Source of the DNA: an uncultured bacterium
Lineage (GTDB): Bacteria; Verrucomicrobiota; Kiritimatiellia; RFP12; CAIWXQ01
Direction of reading: 5' to 3'
Assembly: GCA_903861045.1 (NCBI GenBank)
Contig: CAIOST010000390.1
Span: 1 to 58,357, forward strand
Length of the DNA: 58,357 nucleotides
A program made the translations under genes and the position numbers. The notes under the pieces are model-generated. The model saw only the letters and a list, made by a program, of their open reading frames with translations, was not told where the DNA came from and did not search any database. This document shows positions 17,295 through 25,653 of this stretch, in pieces. Within the stretch, counting starts at the first letter, position 1, and each line of letters opens with the position of its first letter.

Positions 17295-18431
17295 ATGAAC
17301 GGTACATTCAACGGACTCGGACTCAACCTCGGCAACCTCTCGCGCCTCTCAAATGCAGAGACGCGCTCGCTCTCGGCGGAGAACCCGACGGGGGCGAAGG
17401 GACAGGGCGGGCGGCATGTGGATCCCAACCACGGTTGCTCACGCGACCTCGGCACGGGCTGGAAAGTGCGGCCGTGCGTCGGCGTGCAGCCCGGCGAGAC
17501 GCTGGTGCTCGCGGACGTGGACGGGCCGGGCGCCATCCAGCAGATCTGGATGACCCCCACCGGCAACTACCGGTCCACCATTCTGCGCTTCTACTGGGAT
17601 GGCGAGGAGACCCCGTCGGTCGAGGTGCCGATCGGCGACTTCTTTGCCAGCGCCTACACGAACTACAACACCTTCCGGCCTATTGACTCGCTGCCGATCT
17701 GCGTCAATCCCGGTAACGCGTTCAACTGCTATTGGGAGATGCCGTTCCGCAAGCACTGCAAGATCACGCTGGAGAATATCGGGTTCGAAGGAATGACCAT
17801 CTTCTACCAGATCAACTACACGCTGACCGATGTGCCGGCGGATGCCGCCTATTTCCACGCGCAGTTCCGGCGCACTAATCCGTTGCCGTACAAGGACGTG
17901 TACACGATCCTCGACGGCGTACGCGGCCAGGGGCACTACGTGGGGACCTATATGGCCTGGCAGATGAATAACAATGGCTGGTGGGGCGAGGGGGAGATCA
18001 AGTTCTACCTCGACGGTGACCTGCCGGGCGGTGTGGTGGGGCGCAACGTCAAGGAACACGGCGGCGAGTGCTACCCGACCCTCTGCGGCACCGGCACGGA
18101 GGACTACTTCTGCGGGTCGTACAACTTCGAGGACAAGACCCTCAAAACGTACCGCGAGTACACCACAGCCTACGCCGGCGTGCCGCACGTGGTGCGGCCG
18201 GATGGAACGTACCAGGCGAACACCCGCTTCAGCATGTATCGCTGGCACATCATGGACCCGGTGCGCTTCCAGAAGGATCTCGGAGTCACCATCCAGTCGC
18301 TCGGCTGGCGCGCTGGCGGGCGGTACCTGCCGAACCAGGACGACATGGCCTCGACCGCGTTCTGGTACCAGACCGAACCGCACGCAGCGTTCCCCAAGCT
18401 GCCGGACCGGGACCAGTTGGAAATCATCTAA
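17295..18431 (+). CDS. DUF2961 protein, paralogue 3 of 3
   Basis: This 378-residue protein has the same core as its two upstream relatives: ENPTGAKGQGGRHVDPNHG, GAIQQIWMTPTG, SVEVPIGDFFASAY, NGWWGEGEIKFYLDGD, PTLCGTGTEDYFCGSYNF. ATG at 17295 is preceded by AAGGAG; an open extension to 17172 runs through the inverted repeat and is unlikely to be translated. There is no signal peptide. Three unequal paralogues in a row suggest old tandem duplication followed by specialisation. Confidence 0.85.
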   Translation: MNGTFNGLGLNLGNLSRLSNAETRSLSAENPTGAKGQGGRHVDPNHGCSRDLGTGWKVRPCVGVQPGETLVLADVDGPGAIQQIWMTPTGNYRSTILRFYWDGEETPSVEVPIGDFFASAYTNYNTFRPIDSLPICVNPGNAFNCYWEMPFRKHCKITLENIGFEGMTIFYQINYTLTDVPADAAYFHAQFRRTNPLPYKDVYTILDGVRGQGHYVGTYMAWQMNNNGWWGEGEIKFYLDGDLPGGVVGRNVKEHGGECYPTLCGTGTEDYFCGSYNFEDKTLKTYREYTTAYAGVPHVVRPDGTYQANTRFSMYRWHIMDPVRFQKDLGVTIQSLGWRAGGRYLPNQDDMASTAFWYQTEPHAAFPKLPDRDQLEII

Positions 18432-18541
18432 CTGCCGGGGCAGGTGCCGCAAAACATTGCCGAAGTGCCCGTCGTCTCGCTATACTCTCGCCCCTGTTTG
18501 ACAGATCAACTCTGGATTATAGGGAAGGGAGTGGTAGCAAG

Positions 18542-19801
18542 ATGACGGATGCCTCCATGTTGCGGCTGCGCCGCCTGGCTGGGACGTATGCGGAATATGC
18601 GCTGAGCGATGTGATGGCGCAACGCCGGCAGAAATGGCGACTGAACAACGGGCTGAAAGCACGGACGTTCCCTTTCCATATCGAGGACAACGGTACCTTC
18701 TTCCGGGATGTCATGCCGGCTTTGCAGTGCCCGGACGCCGAATGCCACTGGCTAGAATGGCAACTGCTGTTCGCCATCACCGCGTATGAGCGCATCAACG
18801 ACGACCGGATCATCCCCGACCGGTTTGTGGTGGATTGGGTGACGCACAGCAGCAGCTACTGCGAGGAACTGCGCTTCACACACGTGGAAGATGGCCATGG
18901 CAGAAGCGTCGGCTACGAGACCAACAAGCCGATGCGGGATATTGACGGCGACTTTCACAAGCTCAAACAACGCACGCTCGTCCTGGACCGGCCGTTGACG
19001 GAGCAACGTCTGGAAATGGCCAAGACGCTCTTTCAGGGGCTGCTGCCCGTGGTTGTCGGCCGCCCAGCCTCGTACTATTCGGATGGCATCACCAACAAGG
19101 CGGTCCATCTGATGGGCATGGAGGAGTACTATTTGCAGATGGCGATCAACCCCGAAGCGGTGCATCGCCTGCTGACCTTCCTCGCCGAGAACAATCTCGC
19201 ACTGGGGCAGTGGGAGGAGGAACAGGGGTTGCTCACGCTCAATAACGACGGCAACCAGGGCTATTGCTCGGGGAGTTCGCAATTCACCGACGATATTCCC
19301 GGCCGCGTGATCCAACCCGGCGAGCGTGTTCTGTCCACCGACCGCTACGGCTATCTGGAGTCGCAGGAGTCATCGAGTATCTCGCCGGACATGTTTGCGG
19401 AGTTCCTGATGCCGCATTTCCGGAAGTTGGCGTCCAAGTTCAAACTGATGAAGTTCGGCTGCTGCGAGCCGGTGCACGCCATCATTGGGCATCTGCAGGA
19501 GTTAAACGGCCTGCGCAAGGTCAGCGTCACCCCCTGGTGCGATCTGGAGAAACTGGCCGCCGCCTGCAACCGGAACGTAATCTGGTCGCGCAAGCCCGTG
19601 CCGCTCAAGCTTTGCGGGACCCGCTTTGATCCGGCTGATTTCCGGGCGCATCTGCAGGAGACGCTCGACATCGGCGCCAACCACTTCATCGAGTTTATCT
19701 TCCGTGACACCGACCTCCTGACCGGCAGCATGCAGAACCGTCTGGATGAAGCCTGCCGGATCGTGCGCGACATTACCGGGCATCCTGAAGGCGCGCGGTA
19801 G
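18542..19801 (+). CDS. Uroporphyrinogen decarboxylase-like protein, long form
   Basis: This 419-residue protein has a UroD/methyltransferase TIM-barrel pattern in its second half: YYLQMAINPEAVHRLLTFL, NDDGNQGYCSG-like loops, FRKLASKFKLMKFGCCEPVH, LRKVSVTPWCDLEKLA and a C-terminal NHFIEFIFRD strand. Members outside haem synthesis are often corrinoid-dependent methyltransferases or enzymes of unknown function in sugar loci. No corrinoid-binding protein is encoded nearby, so the substrate is open. ATG at 18542 has GGGAAGGGAG upstream; the same frame is open back to 18068, but that part overlaps the DUF2961 gene and is not coding-like. Confidence 0.75.
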   Translation: MTDASMLRLRRLAGTYAEYALSDVMAQRRQKWRLNNGLKARTFPFHIEDNGTFFRDVMPALQCPDAECHWLEWQLLFAITAYERINDDRIIPDRFVVDWVTHSSSYCEELRFTHVEDGHGRSVGYETNKPMRDIDGDFHKLKQRTLVLDRPLTEQRLEMAKTLFQGLLPVVVGRPASYYSDGITNKAVHLMGMEEYYLQMAINPEAVHRLLTFLAENNLALGQWEEEQGLLTLNNDGNQGYCSGSSQFTDDIPGRVIQPGERVLSTDRYGYLESQESSSISPDMFAEFLMPHFRKLASKFKLMKFGCCEPVHAIIGHLQELNGLRKVSVTPWCDLEKLAAACNRNVIWSRKPVPLKLCGTRFDPADFRAHLQETLDIGANHFIEFIFRDTDLLTGSMQNRLDEACRIVRDITGHPEGAR

Positions 19802-19879
19802 GGAGGACGAACGGTTCTTTCCGAATCCTGGCTGGTCGCTTGTGAGGGCGTGACCAAGTGTCGGGTTTCGGGTGTCATG

Positions 19880-19907
19880 TTTCAGGTGTCAGGTGTCAGG
19901 TTTCAGG
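19880..19907 (+). repeat. Left heptamer array, four TNTCAGG units
   Basis: Four exact consecutive 7-base units of the form T(T/G)TCAGG sit just before the four-helix-bundle gene, ending 13 bases from its ATG. The same number of units recurs in inverted orientation after the gene. Confidence 0.85.
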
Positions 19908-19919
19908 AAGGAAGACAAG

Positions 19920-20330
19920 ATGGATCGGACATACATGGATGTGGAGGATCTTGATGTGTACCGGCGGTTGTGCCAGTTGCATATCGACGTTTGCGATACT
20001 TCCCATGGGTGGCCGAGTGAGGAGAAGTTCGAGCTGGGAAGTCAGGCGAGACGATCGTCGAACAGCGCGCCTGCCCAATTAGCGGAAAAGAACGATGATC
20101 GCCACGTGCGCAATAAGATCGAAGGCGTCAATCGCAGCAGGGGGGAAGCGGCTGAGACAATTCACCACCTGTTCGTGGCCAGGCTGAAGGGGTACATGAC
20201 CGCAGAGGTCTATGCGGGTTTTCGGGTACGCTACAAAGAGTGTATCAGAATGCTCAACGGGTTGGAGAAGACGCTGGAGCGGAAGGTGCCCGCACCTGAT
20301 CGGCGTTGCAGATCGCTGAAGCCGCGATAG
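19920..20330 (+). CDS. Four-helix-bundle protein (23S rRNA intervening-protein type)
   Basis: This 136-residue all-helical protein shows the family opening (VEDLDVYRRLCQLHIDVCDTS), a second helix rich in Ser/Ala, then EAAETIHHLFVARLKGYM and YKECIRMLNGLEKTLERK. S23-type four-helix-bundle proteins were first found inside spirochaete 23S rRNA genes, but most copies, like this one, are free-standing and of unknown function. ATG at 19920 has AGGAAGGA in front. The gene is bracketed by inverted heptamer arrays, so gene and arrays together look like one cassette (19880-20407). Confidence 0.85.
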   Translation: MDRTYMDVEDLDVYRRLCQLHIDVCDTSHGWPSEEKFELGSQARRSSNSAPAQLAEKNDDRHVRNKIEGVNRSRGEAAETIHHLFVARLKGYMTAEVYAGFRVRYKECIRMLNGLEKTLERKVPAPDRRCRSLKPR

Positions 20331-20379
20331 CGTACGAACATGACGGCGAGATGTGTCCCGTCGGTTGGCCTGAGGTTTT

Positions 20380-20407
20380 CCTGACACCTGAAACCTGAGA
20401 CCTGAAA
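20380..20407 (-). repeat. Right heptamer array, four CCTGANA units
   Basis: Four exact consecutive 7-base units of the form CCTGA(A/C/G)A lie 50 bases after the four-helix-bundle stop codon. They are the reverse complement of the left array units and the array has the same length, 28 bases. Confidence 0.85.
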
Positions 20408-20459
20408 CCACTTTTTTCAAGTAGTTGCCCGCAATCATGCACAAGGAGAGGAACAAACT

Positions 20460-21518
20460 ATGAATGCAAGAGAACGAATGTTGGCCGCCATCAACCATCA
20501 ACCGGTCGACCGGATCCCTACGGATATCTGGGCCACCTGGGAGGTGTGGGCGAAGCTGCGCGCGCATTTCGGCGAAGGCGTCGACATCAACAAGGAGTTG
20601 CACATCGACGGCTTCGGATGGACTGGTGCTGCCTACGTCGGGCCGACGCTGCCGCCGGTAGCTGCTGGCGAGTCGGTGGATTTCTGGGGCGTCCGCAACC
20701 GGCGTGTGCCGCACGAAGGCGGTGCGTACGATGAGCAGTGCTTCTATCCGCTGGCCGCCGCTGAGACGATTGATGACCTGAAGAAGTATGCCTGGCCGAA
20801 GGCCGAGTGGTTCGACTATGCCGGCATGCGTGCGTATGCGGTGGAGGCCCGCAAGACCCACGCCGTGCAGTGCGGCTACATGGCGCCCTTCTACTTCCAT
20901 AACCTGCTGCGCGGGTTGGAGCAGTCGCTGATTGACCCGCTACTGGATCCGGAATTCACGCACTACCTTGTGGGGCGGATCTCGGACTTCTTCTATGACC
21001 ACCACCGCCGGATGTTCGAGGCCTGCGAAGGGCTGATTGATTTGGCGCAGGTGACCGACGATCTCGGCAGCCAGACCGGCCCTCTGATCAGCATGGAACT
21101 GTACAAGGAGTTCTACGCGCCCCACCACAAGCGCTTCATAGAACTTTGTCACGAGTTTGGCGTCAAGGTGTTCCATCACGACGACGGCAGTTGCCGCCCG
21201 TTCCTGCCGCTATTGGTGGAGATGGGGATTGATATCCTGAATCCGGTCCAGTGGCTCTGTCCCGGCATGGATATGAAGGAGTTGAAGGCCGAGTTTGGCA
21301 AGCAGATCTGTTTCCATGGAGCCATCGAGAATCAGCGCATCCTGCCGTTCGGCACGCCGGAAGAGGTGCGTGCCGAGGTGCGGCATTGCATCGATGCGCT
21401 GGCCAGCGATGGCACCGGCTATATCCTGGCGCCCTGTCATAATCTGCAGGTCAACACGCCGGTGGAGAACATCATCGCCATGTATGACGAGGCCTGGAAA
21501 TACGGGAAGATGTCCTGA
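20460..21518 (+). CDS. Uroporphyrinogen decarboxylase-like protein
   Basis: This 352-residue protein opens with the standard family start NARERMLAAINHQPVDRIPTD and continues through the UroD barrel: DDLGSQTGPLISMELYKEFYAPHHKRFIELC, KVFHHDDGSCRPFLPLLVEMGIDILNPVQ, KQICFHGAIENQRILPFGTPEEV and YILAPCHNLQVNTPVENI. The histidines and cysteine in the last segments are typical of the methyltransferase-like branch. It probably works with the other UroD-like gene (18542) in a catabolic or one-carbon pathway; the substrate is not known. Confidence 0.88.
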   Translation: MNARERMLAAINHQPVDRIPTDIWATWEVWAKLRAHFGEGVDINKELHIDGFGWTGAAYVGPTLPPVAAGESVDFWGVRNRRVPHEGGAYDEQCFYPLAAAETIDDLKKYAWPKAEWFDYAGMRAYAVEARKTHAVQCGYMAPFYFHNLLRGLEQSLIDPLLDPEFTHYLVGRISDFFYDHHRRMFEACEGLIDLAQVTDDLGSQTGPLISMELYKEFYAPHHKRFIELCHEFGVKVFHHDDGSCRPFLPLLVEMGIDILNPVQWLCPGMDMKELKAEFGKQICFHGAIENQRILPFGTPEEVRAEVRHCIDALASDGTGYILAPCHNLQVNTPVENIIAMYDEAWKYGKMS

Positions 21519-21585
21519 TGGGAACATGGCGGAACCGGCACACGCCCTTGAGGCGGGGTCGTAGCGTGCACGATGCGGGGGGTGA

Positions 21586-24264
21586 ATGCGTGTAAGCAAG
21601 GGATGTGCGGTGGTAGCGGGTGCTACCCTGGGCCTGCGGCCGCCATTTTTGGCATCGCTGGCGGCCATGCTGGGAGCTTGTACGATGGGCTGTATGACGT
21701 CGGGGATGGCGACAGGTGGAGCACGAGCGCTTGCACGGCCGGTGTTTGATGTTCCGCGCATGGAGGCCATGCTGGTCAATGGCGACGCGGCGGATTGGGG
21801 CGATCGCGGCTTGCGCGTGGATACGCTGATTCCGCCCGAGGGTCCGATGCCAGCCCGGCAGGCGTTCTCGGCTAGCATGCGATTGGGCTGGAATGATGCC
21901 GGGCTGCTCGTACTGCTGGAAGTGACGGGCCACGACTGGAGCGAGTCGGAGAAGGTCACGGAACTCTTTGCGCGCGACTCGGTGGAGTTCTATCTTGCGC
22001 AACACCCGGGCTCAATGGAGCGCTGCCAGTGGCTGATCGCGCCGGGGATGGATCCCCGCTTCCCTGAGCCTCGCGTAAACTTGCAGGAATTTGCCACAGC
22101 CCCCAAGCTGCGACCCAATGCGGTGGCGCCCAATGTGGCACGCACGCGCACGGATGCCGGGTACAGGATGGAAGTGCTCTTGCCCTGGCGGACGCTGGGC
22201 GTCACTCCCAAGACCGGGGATGAGGTGGCGCTTCAAGTGATGGTCAATAGCCATGATCGCAAGGGGCGGACGGCCGATCATCTGCTCTGGTTCCCCATGG
22301 CTGGCGCGGCTTTTGACAGCCGCAAGCTGCACCGCATCCGGCTGGCCGACAAGTCGTCCCCGCCGGTCACGGCGCGTGCCCGGGTGCGCGCCAACCTCCG
22401 CGAGAATAAGACCGTGTGCGAGGTCTTTGCGCCGGCAGCGGCGGCCGGTCAGGTGGTCCGGTTCATGTCGGCCGGCGGGGTGCTGGCAACCAGCACCTTG
22501 GGGGCCGTCACCAACGGGTTTGCCAGCACGACCTTGCTCGGTCCCGGCACGGATGAGCCGCTGGTGTGGCTGGATCTGGACGGGACGCTGGCGGATGTGA
22601 TCCCGCTGGATCTGCCGCGTGCGGAGATGGCCATTGAGACGAGGGTGCGTCAGGAAGCTGTGGGTACCAATTTGGTAGTTGTTCTGCAACTACCAGAGGT
22701 GCCGTCTTCCGGCTATCGGGTAACAAGGCGCTGTCCGGGCGGTCGTTGGACGGTGCTGGCAGAGAACGCCCCCGCCGGTGCCTTCCGCGATGCCTCTGTG
22801 CAGCACGAAAAACTCTATGAATACGGTATCACGACGCGCGGAGAGCTGCCGCTGACGGACTACTTCTGGACCGGGCAAGCTGTTCCCTTGCATGATCGCC
22901 GCGGCACCTTGCTGCTGTTAGTCGAGCGCGCGCAGGCTGAAGCGCTGGCACCGGAGCTTCGGCGGTTGATGTTCGACCTGACGGGTGATGGCTGGCAGGT
23001 TCGGCGGCAGGACGTGGCTGCCGCGCAGACGCCGGCAGAGATTCGGCAGTGGATTCGCGCTGAATATGATCGCGCGCCGACGGAAGTGCACAGTGTGCTG
23101 CTCCTCGGGCATGTGCCGGTGCCATACTCGGGACAGGTGTGTCCCGACGGGCACGGGGATCATCTGGGCGCGTGGCCGGCCGATGTCTACTACGGCGCGC
23201 TGACGGGGACGTGGACGGACGCCTCACCGCCGAACGGGGGGGGCGGCCCGCAACAGAATGCGCCCGGCGATGGCAAGCTCGATCAGGTACAGATCCCCGA
23301 GCAGGTGCAGTTGGCGGTGGGGCGCGTGGACTTTGCCAATATGCCGGCCTTTCGCGTTGGCGAGACGACCTTGCTGCGCTGGTATCTCGATCGTGATCAC
23401 GCCTACCGGCAGGCGCAACTCCCCGTGGCTGATCGCGCGCTGATTCAAGACGGCTTCTTCGGGCAACCGGAGCGCTTTGCCTATAGTGGCTGGCAGAACT
23501 TCACTACGTTGCTCCCGCCAGAGCGTGTGACCACTGCGGACTGGCCCAATGTCAAACCCGGCATGAACCTGTTTTTTTCCGGCTGCGGGCCGGGTGGGCA
23601 TACGTCGATGAAGGGGTTTGGCGATACTACTGCGCTGGTCAAGACGCCGGTTGAGGCGGTCTTCACCCTGATGTTCGGCAGCTATTTTGGTGACTGGAAT
23701 ACGACCGATAATTTCATGCGAGCGGTCCTGGCGCATGAGCGCGGGGCATTAACATGCGGTTGGGCTGGCCGGCCGCACTGGTACCTGCATTCCATGGGCA
23801 TGGGCGAAACCATTGGCGATGCGCTGCGACGCACGCAGAACAACGATGGCAGCGACTACCAGCCTGCTGGCGCTTTTGTGCGAGGTATTCACATGGCCTT
23901 GCTTGGCGATCCTACGCTGCGCTTGCACCCGGTGCCGCCGCCGGCGGACTTGCGCGTGCAGGCTGCGGCACGGGGCGTCCGGCTCGACTGGCGCGCCGCG
24001 CCGCAAGCGGTGGCGGGGTATCACGTCTATCGCGCAGCGGCTGAGTTTGGTCCGTACGAACGCATCACGAAGGAGCCGGTCAAAGGTCTGTCCGTGGCGG
24101 ACCCTGACGGCACGACCAAACACTGCTACCAGGTGCGCGCCGTTGTTTTGCAGGAAGCCACCACCGGAAGCTACTTCAACTCGAGTCAGGGGGTCTTTGC
24201 CGGCCCGTCGGTGGCGCCGTTAGTGGGTGCGGCCAAAGTAGGTGATGCGGTGGGTAGCCGATAG
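21586..24264 (+). CDS. Large exported protein: CBM9-like domain, C25-peptidase-like region, FN3-like tail
   Basis: This 892-residue protein begins with a hydrophobic signal ending in LGAC, a possible lipobox. Residues about 45-260 resemble a family-9 carbohydrate-binding or DOMON-type sandwich (LGWNDAGLLVLLEVTGHDW, RDSVEFYLAQ, YRMEVLLPWRTLG). Residues about 440-760 resemble the gingipain (C25) architecture: LLLGHVPVPYSGQ, WPADVYYGALTGTW, QLAVGRVDFANMP, FFSGCGPGGHTSM. Where C25 enzymes have the nucleophile Cys the matching strand reads FTLMFGSYFGDW, so it may not be a peptidase. A fibronectin-III-like domain ends the protein (LRVQAAARGVRLDW, VAGYHVYR). The C25 resemblance is by eye and moderate. 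Confidence 0.6.
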   Translation: MRVSKGCAVVAGATLGLRPPFLASLAAMLGACTMGCMTSGMATGGARALARPVFDVPRMEAMLVNGDAADWGDRGLRVDTLIPPEGPMPARQAFSASMRLGWNDAGLLVLLEVTGHDWSESEKVTELFARDSVEFYLAQHPGSMERCQWLIAPGMDPRFPEPRVNLQEFATAPKLRPNAVAPNVARTRTDAGYRMEVLLPWRTLGVTPKTGDEVALQVMVNSHDRKGRTADHLLWFPMAGAAFDSRKLHRIRLADKSSPPVTARARVRANLRENKTVCEVFAPAAAAGQVVRFMSAGGVLATSTLGAVTNGFASTTLLGPGTDEPLVWLDLDGTLADVIPLDLPRAEMAIETRVRQEAVGTNLVVVLQLPEVPSSGYRVTRRCPGGRWTVLAENAPAGAFRDASVQHEKLYEYGITTRGELPLTDYFWTGQAVPLHDRRGTLLLLVERAQAEALAPELRRLMFDLTGDGWQVRRQDVAAAQTPAEIRQWIRAEYDRAPTEVHSVLLLGHVPVPYSGQVCPDGHGDHLGAWPADVYYGALTGTWTDASPPNGGGGPQQNAPGDGKLDQVQIPEQVQLAVGRVDFANMPAFRVGETTLLRWYLDRDHAYRQAQLPVADRALIQDGFFGQPERFAYSGWQNFTTLLPPERVTTADWPNVKPGMNLFFSGCGPGGHTSMKGFGDTTALVKTPVEAVFTLMFGSYFGDWNTTDNFMRAVLAHERGALTCGWAGRPHWYLHSMGMGETIGDALRRTQNNDGSDYQPAGAFVRGIHMALLGDPTLRLHPVPPPADLRVQAAARGVRLDWRAAPQAVAGYHVYRAAAEFGPYERITKEPVKGLSVADPDGTTKHCYQVRAVVLQEATTGSYFNSSQGVFAGPSVAPLVGAAKVGDAVGSR

Positions 24265-24330
24265 GGTAATTATCAGTTGGTGCCCTGCGGCCTGATGGCG
24301 CCGCCGGTGGTGGAAGTGCGGCATTATGTG
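24265..24330 (+). pseudogene. Relic of the 3' end of a GH106-like gene
   Basis: Directly after the previous stop codon, the same reading frame encodes NYQLVPCGLMAPPVVEVR. This is nearly the C-terminus of the 1045-residue enzyme at 28802-31939, which ends YQLVPCGLMASPVVEVRK. The DNA matches closely over about 50 bases, then diverges before the aldo/keto reductase ribosome-binding site. Nothing else of that gene remains here. Confidence 0.75.
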
Positions 24331-24380
24331 CCGGCGCGGCAGGGGTACACTTGCGCGTTTCGATTAGGGGAGAAACAGAT

Positions 24381-25454
24381 ATGGAACTGAGCAAGATCGT
24401 GGTCGGCGGCATGCGCTTGAAGGATCGCAATTCGGGTGTACAGACTTTGCGGGCGGCTATCGACGCCGGGTTCAACTACATCGACACGTCCCCCTGCTAT
24501 TGCCGGGCAAGCAAAACGGAGAATTCGGAAAGCTGGGTTGGTGAGGCGGTGGCGCATGTGGACTACCGTTCGCGCGTGATGGTGTCGACCAAGTGTGCCC
24601 CCGGTGATGGCGGATTTGGCCTCGGCGAATTCGACCCCGATGGCGGTTTCGGCGTCCGGACCGCCGATCAGTTGTGCCAGGTGTTCGACCAGTCGCTGCG
24701 CCGGCTCAACTTATCTAGCGTGGACTATTACCATCTATGGACCACCCACACCGACGAGCAGTTTGCCGAGGCCATGCGGCCGGGCGGATGGTACGAAGGC
24801 GTCCTGTCGAAGAAGACGCAATGGTCTCATCTCGGCATTACGACGCACGCTGATGCCGAGACCATCATCCGGTTTTTGAAGTCCGGCAAGTTCGAAACCG
24901 TCACCCTGCCCTTGAACGTCATCAACACGATGCGCCTGCCGGTGGTGGATTTCTGTAACGCCCAAGGAATCAAGGTCATCGCCATGAATCCGCTGGCTGG
25001 CGGCTTTCTGGCATCGCGCGACGACATCAAGGAGCTGGCCTTGCGCTACCTGATGCGGCTGGAGGGCGTGCACCCCCTGATCGGCTTCAGCTCGGTAGAG
25101 GAGGTCCAGTACGCCAAATGGATTCAGGAGACCATGCCGACGTACAAACCGTCCGCCGGGGAGATCCTCGAGAAGATCCGTTCCATGATGGCAACCGACG
25201 AGAAACGCTGCACCGCCTGCGGCTATTGCTCGCCGTGTCCCGAACGTATTACGGTGGGTGCGGCGCTTTCGTACTACAATGCCTTCAAGTATCTGGGCAT
25301 GGAGAGCGCGAAGGCGGCGTTTATGGATAAACAATGGGAAGCGGGGCTGCGCTTGGATCTCTGTTGCGAGTGCGGCAAGTGCGAGTCCCGCTGCCCGAAC
25401 GGCTTGCCGGTTCGTCGCATCATCGCCGAAGCGCGGTCGATTATGTACAACTGA
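24381..25454 (+). CDS. Aldo/keto reductase with C-terminal ferredoxin clusters
   Basis: This 357-residue protein has an aldo/keto reductase TIM barrel in residues 1-270 (KIVVGGMRL, NYIDTSPCYCRA with the tyrosine position, HLGITTHADAE, GVHPLIGFSS). Two cysteine clusters follow: CTACGYCSPCP near residue 275 and CCECGKCESRCPNG near residue 335, the pattern of two 4Fe-4S sites. Members of this subgroup couple sugar or aldehyde redox chemistry to ferredoxin-like electron transfer. ATG at 24381 is preceded by AGGGGAG; a longer start at 24351 would run into the relic. Confidence 0.88.
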   Translation: MELSKIVVGGMRLKDRNSGVQTLRAAIDAGFNYIDTSPCYCRASKTENSESWVGEAVAHVDYRSRVMVSTKCAPGDGGFGLGEFDPDGGFGVRTADQLCQVFDQSLRRLNLSSVDYYHLWTTHTDEQFAEAMRPGGWYEGVLSKKTQWSHLGITTHADAETIIRFLKSGKFETVTLPLNVINTMRLPVVDFCNAQGIKVIAMNPLAGGFLASRDDIKELALRYLMRLEGVHPLIGFSSVEEVQYAKWIQETMPTYKPSAGEILEKIRSMMATDEKRCTACGYCSPCPERITVGAALSYYNAFKYLGMESAKAAFMDKQWEAGLRLDLCCECGKCESRCPNGLPVRRIIAEARSIMYN

Positions 25455-25501
25455 TGGGGTAGACGATGCGCGAAAATGTCAACTTGGATCTCAATCTTTT
25501 G

Positions 25502-25531
25502 ACCGGCAAGCTGCCTCCTGACCGGTTTTTT
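25502..25531 (+). terminator. Weak intrinsic terminator after the aldo/keto reductase
   Basis: ACCGG and CCGGT can pair across a 15-base loop and the stem runs into a six-base T tract. The stem is only five base pairs, so efficiency is uncertain. It separates the reductase from the Abi locus. Confidence 0.35.
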
Positions 25532-25547
25532 GCAAAATCACCTTGCA

Positions 25548-25630
25548 TTGACACCGCGGATATTTCATCATGTTGCCAACAGCACCTCCCACGCCTCTCA
25601 ACGATGCGCACCAGGGGGGTCTTTCTTTTT
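25548..25630 (+). ncRNA. Candidate small RNA upstream of the Abi gene
   Basis: The 199-base gap before the Abi start contains TTGACA at 25548-25553. About 30 bases later, ACCTCCC (25584-25590) can pair with GGGGGGT (25614-25620; one G-U pair) around a 23-base loop, followed by CTTTCTTTTT. This layout, a short structured RNA ending in a terminator-like stem just before an Abi-type HEPN gene, matches the arrangement I recall for AbiF-type RNA-antitoxin loci. No good -10 element is visible, so the promoter is unproven. Confidence 0.35.
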
Positions 25631-25653
25631 CTGGCATACGGGGGCGGTCTGGC

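Noticed and set aside
18068-18541. Extended N-terminus of the UroD-like protein
   Set aside because: It overlaps the DUF2961 gene in another frame, has no family similarity, and a proper start with ribosome site exists at 18542.
19880-20407. CRISPR array
   Set aside because: Units are 7 bases without spacers and stand in inverted orientation on both sides of a gene; no cas genes are present. The octamer arrays at 40.3 and 41.2 kb are rejected for the same reason.
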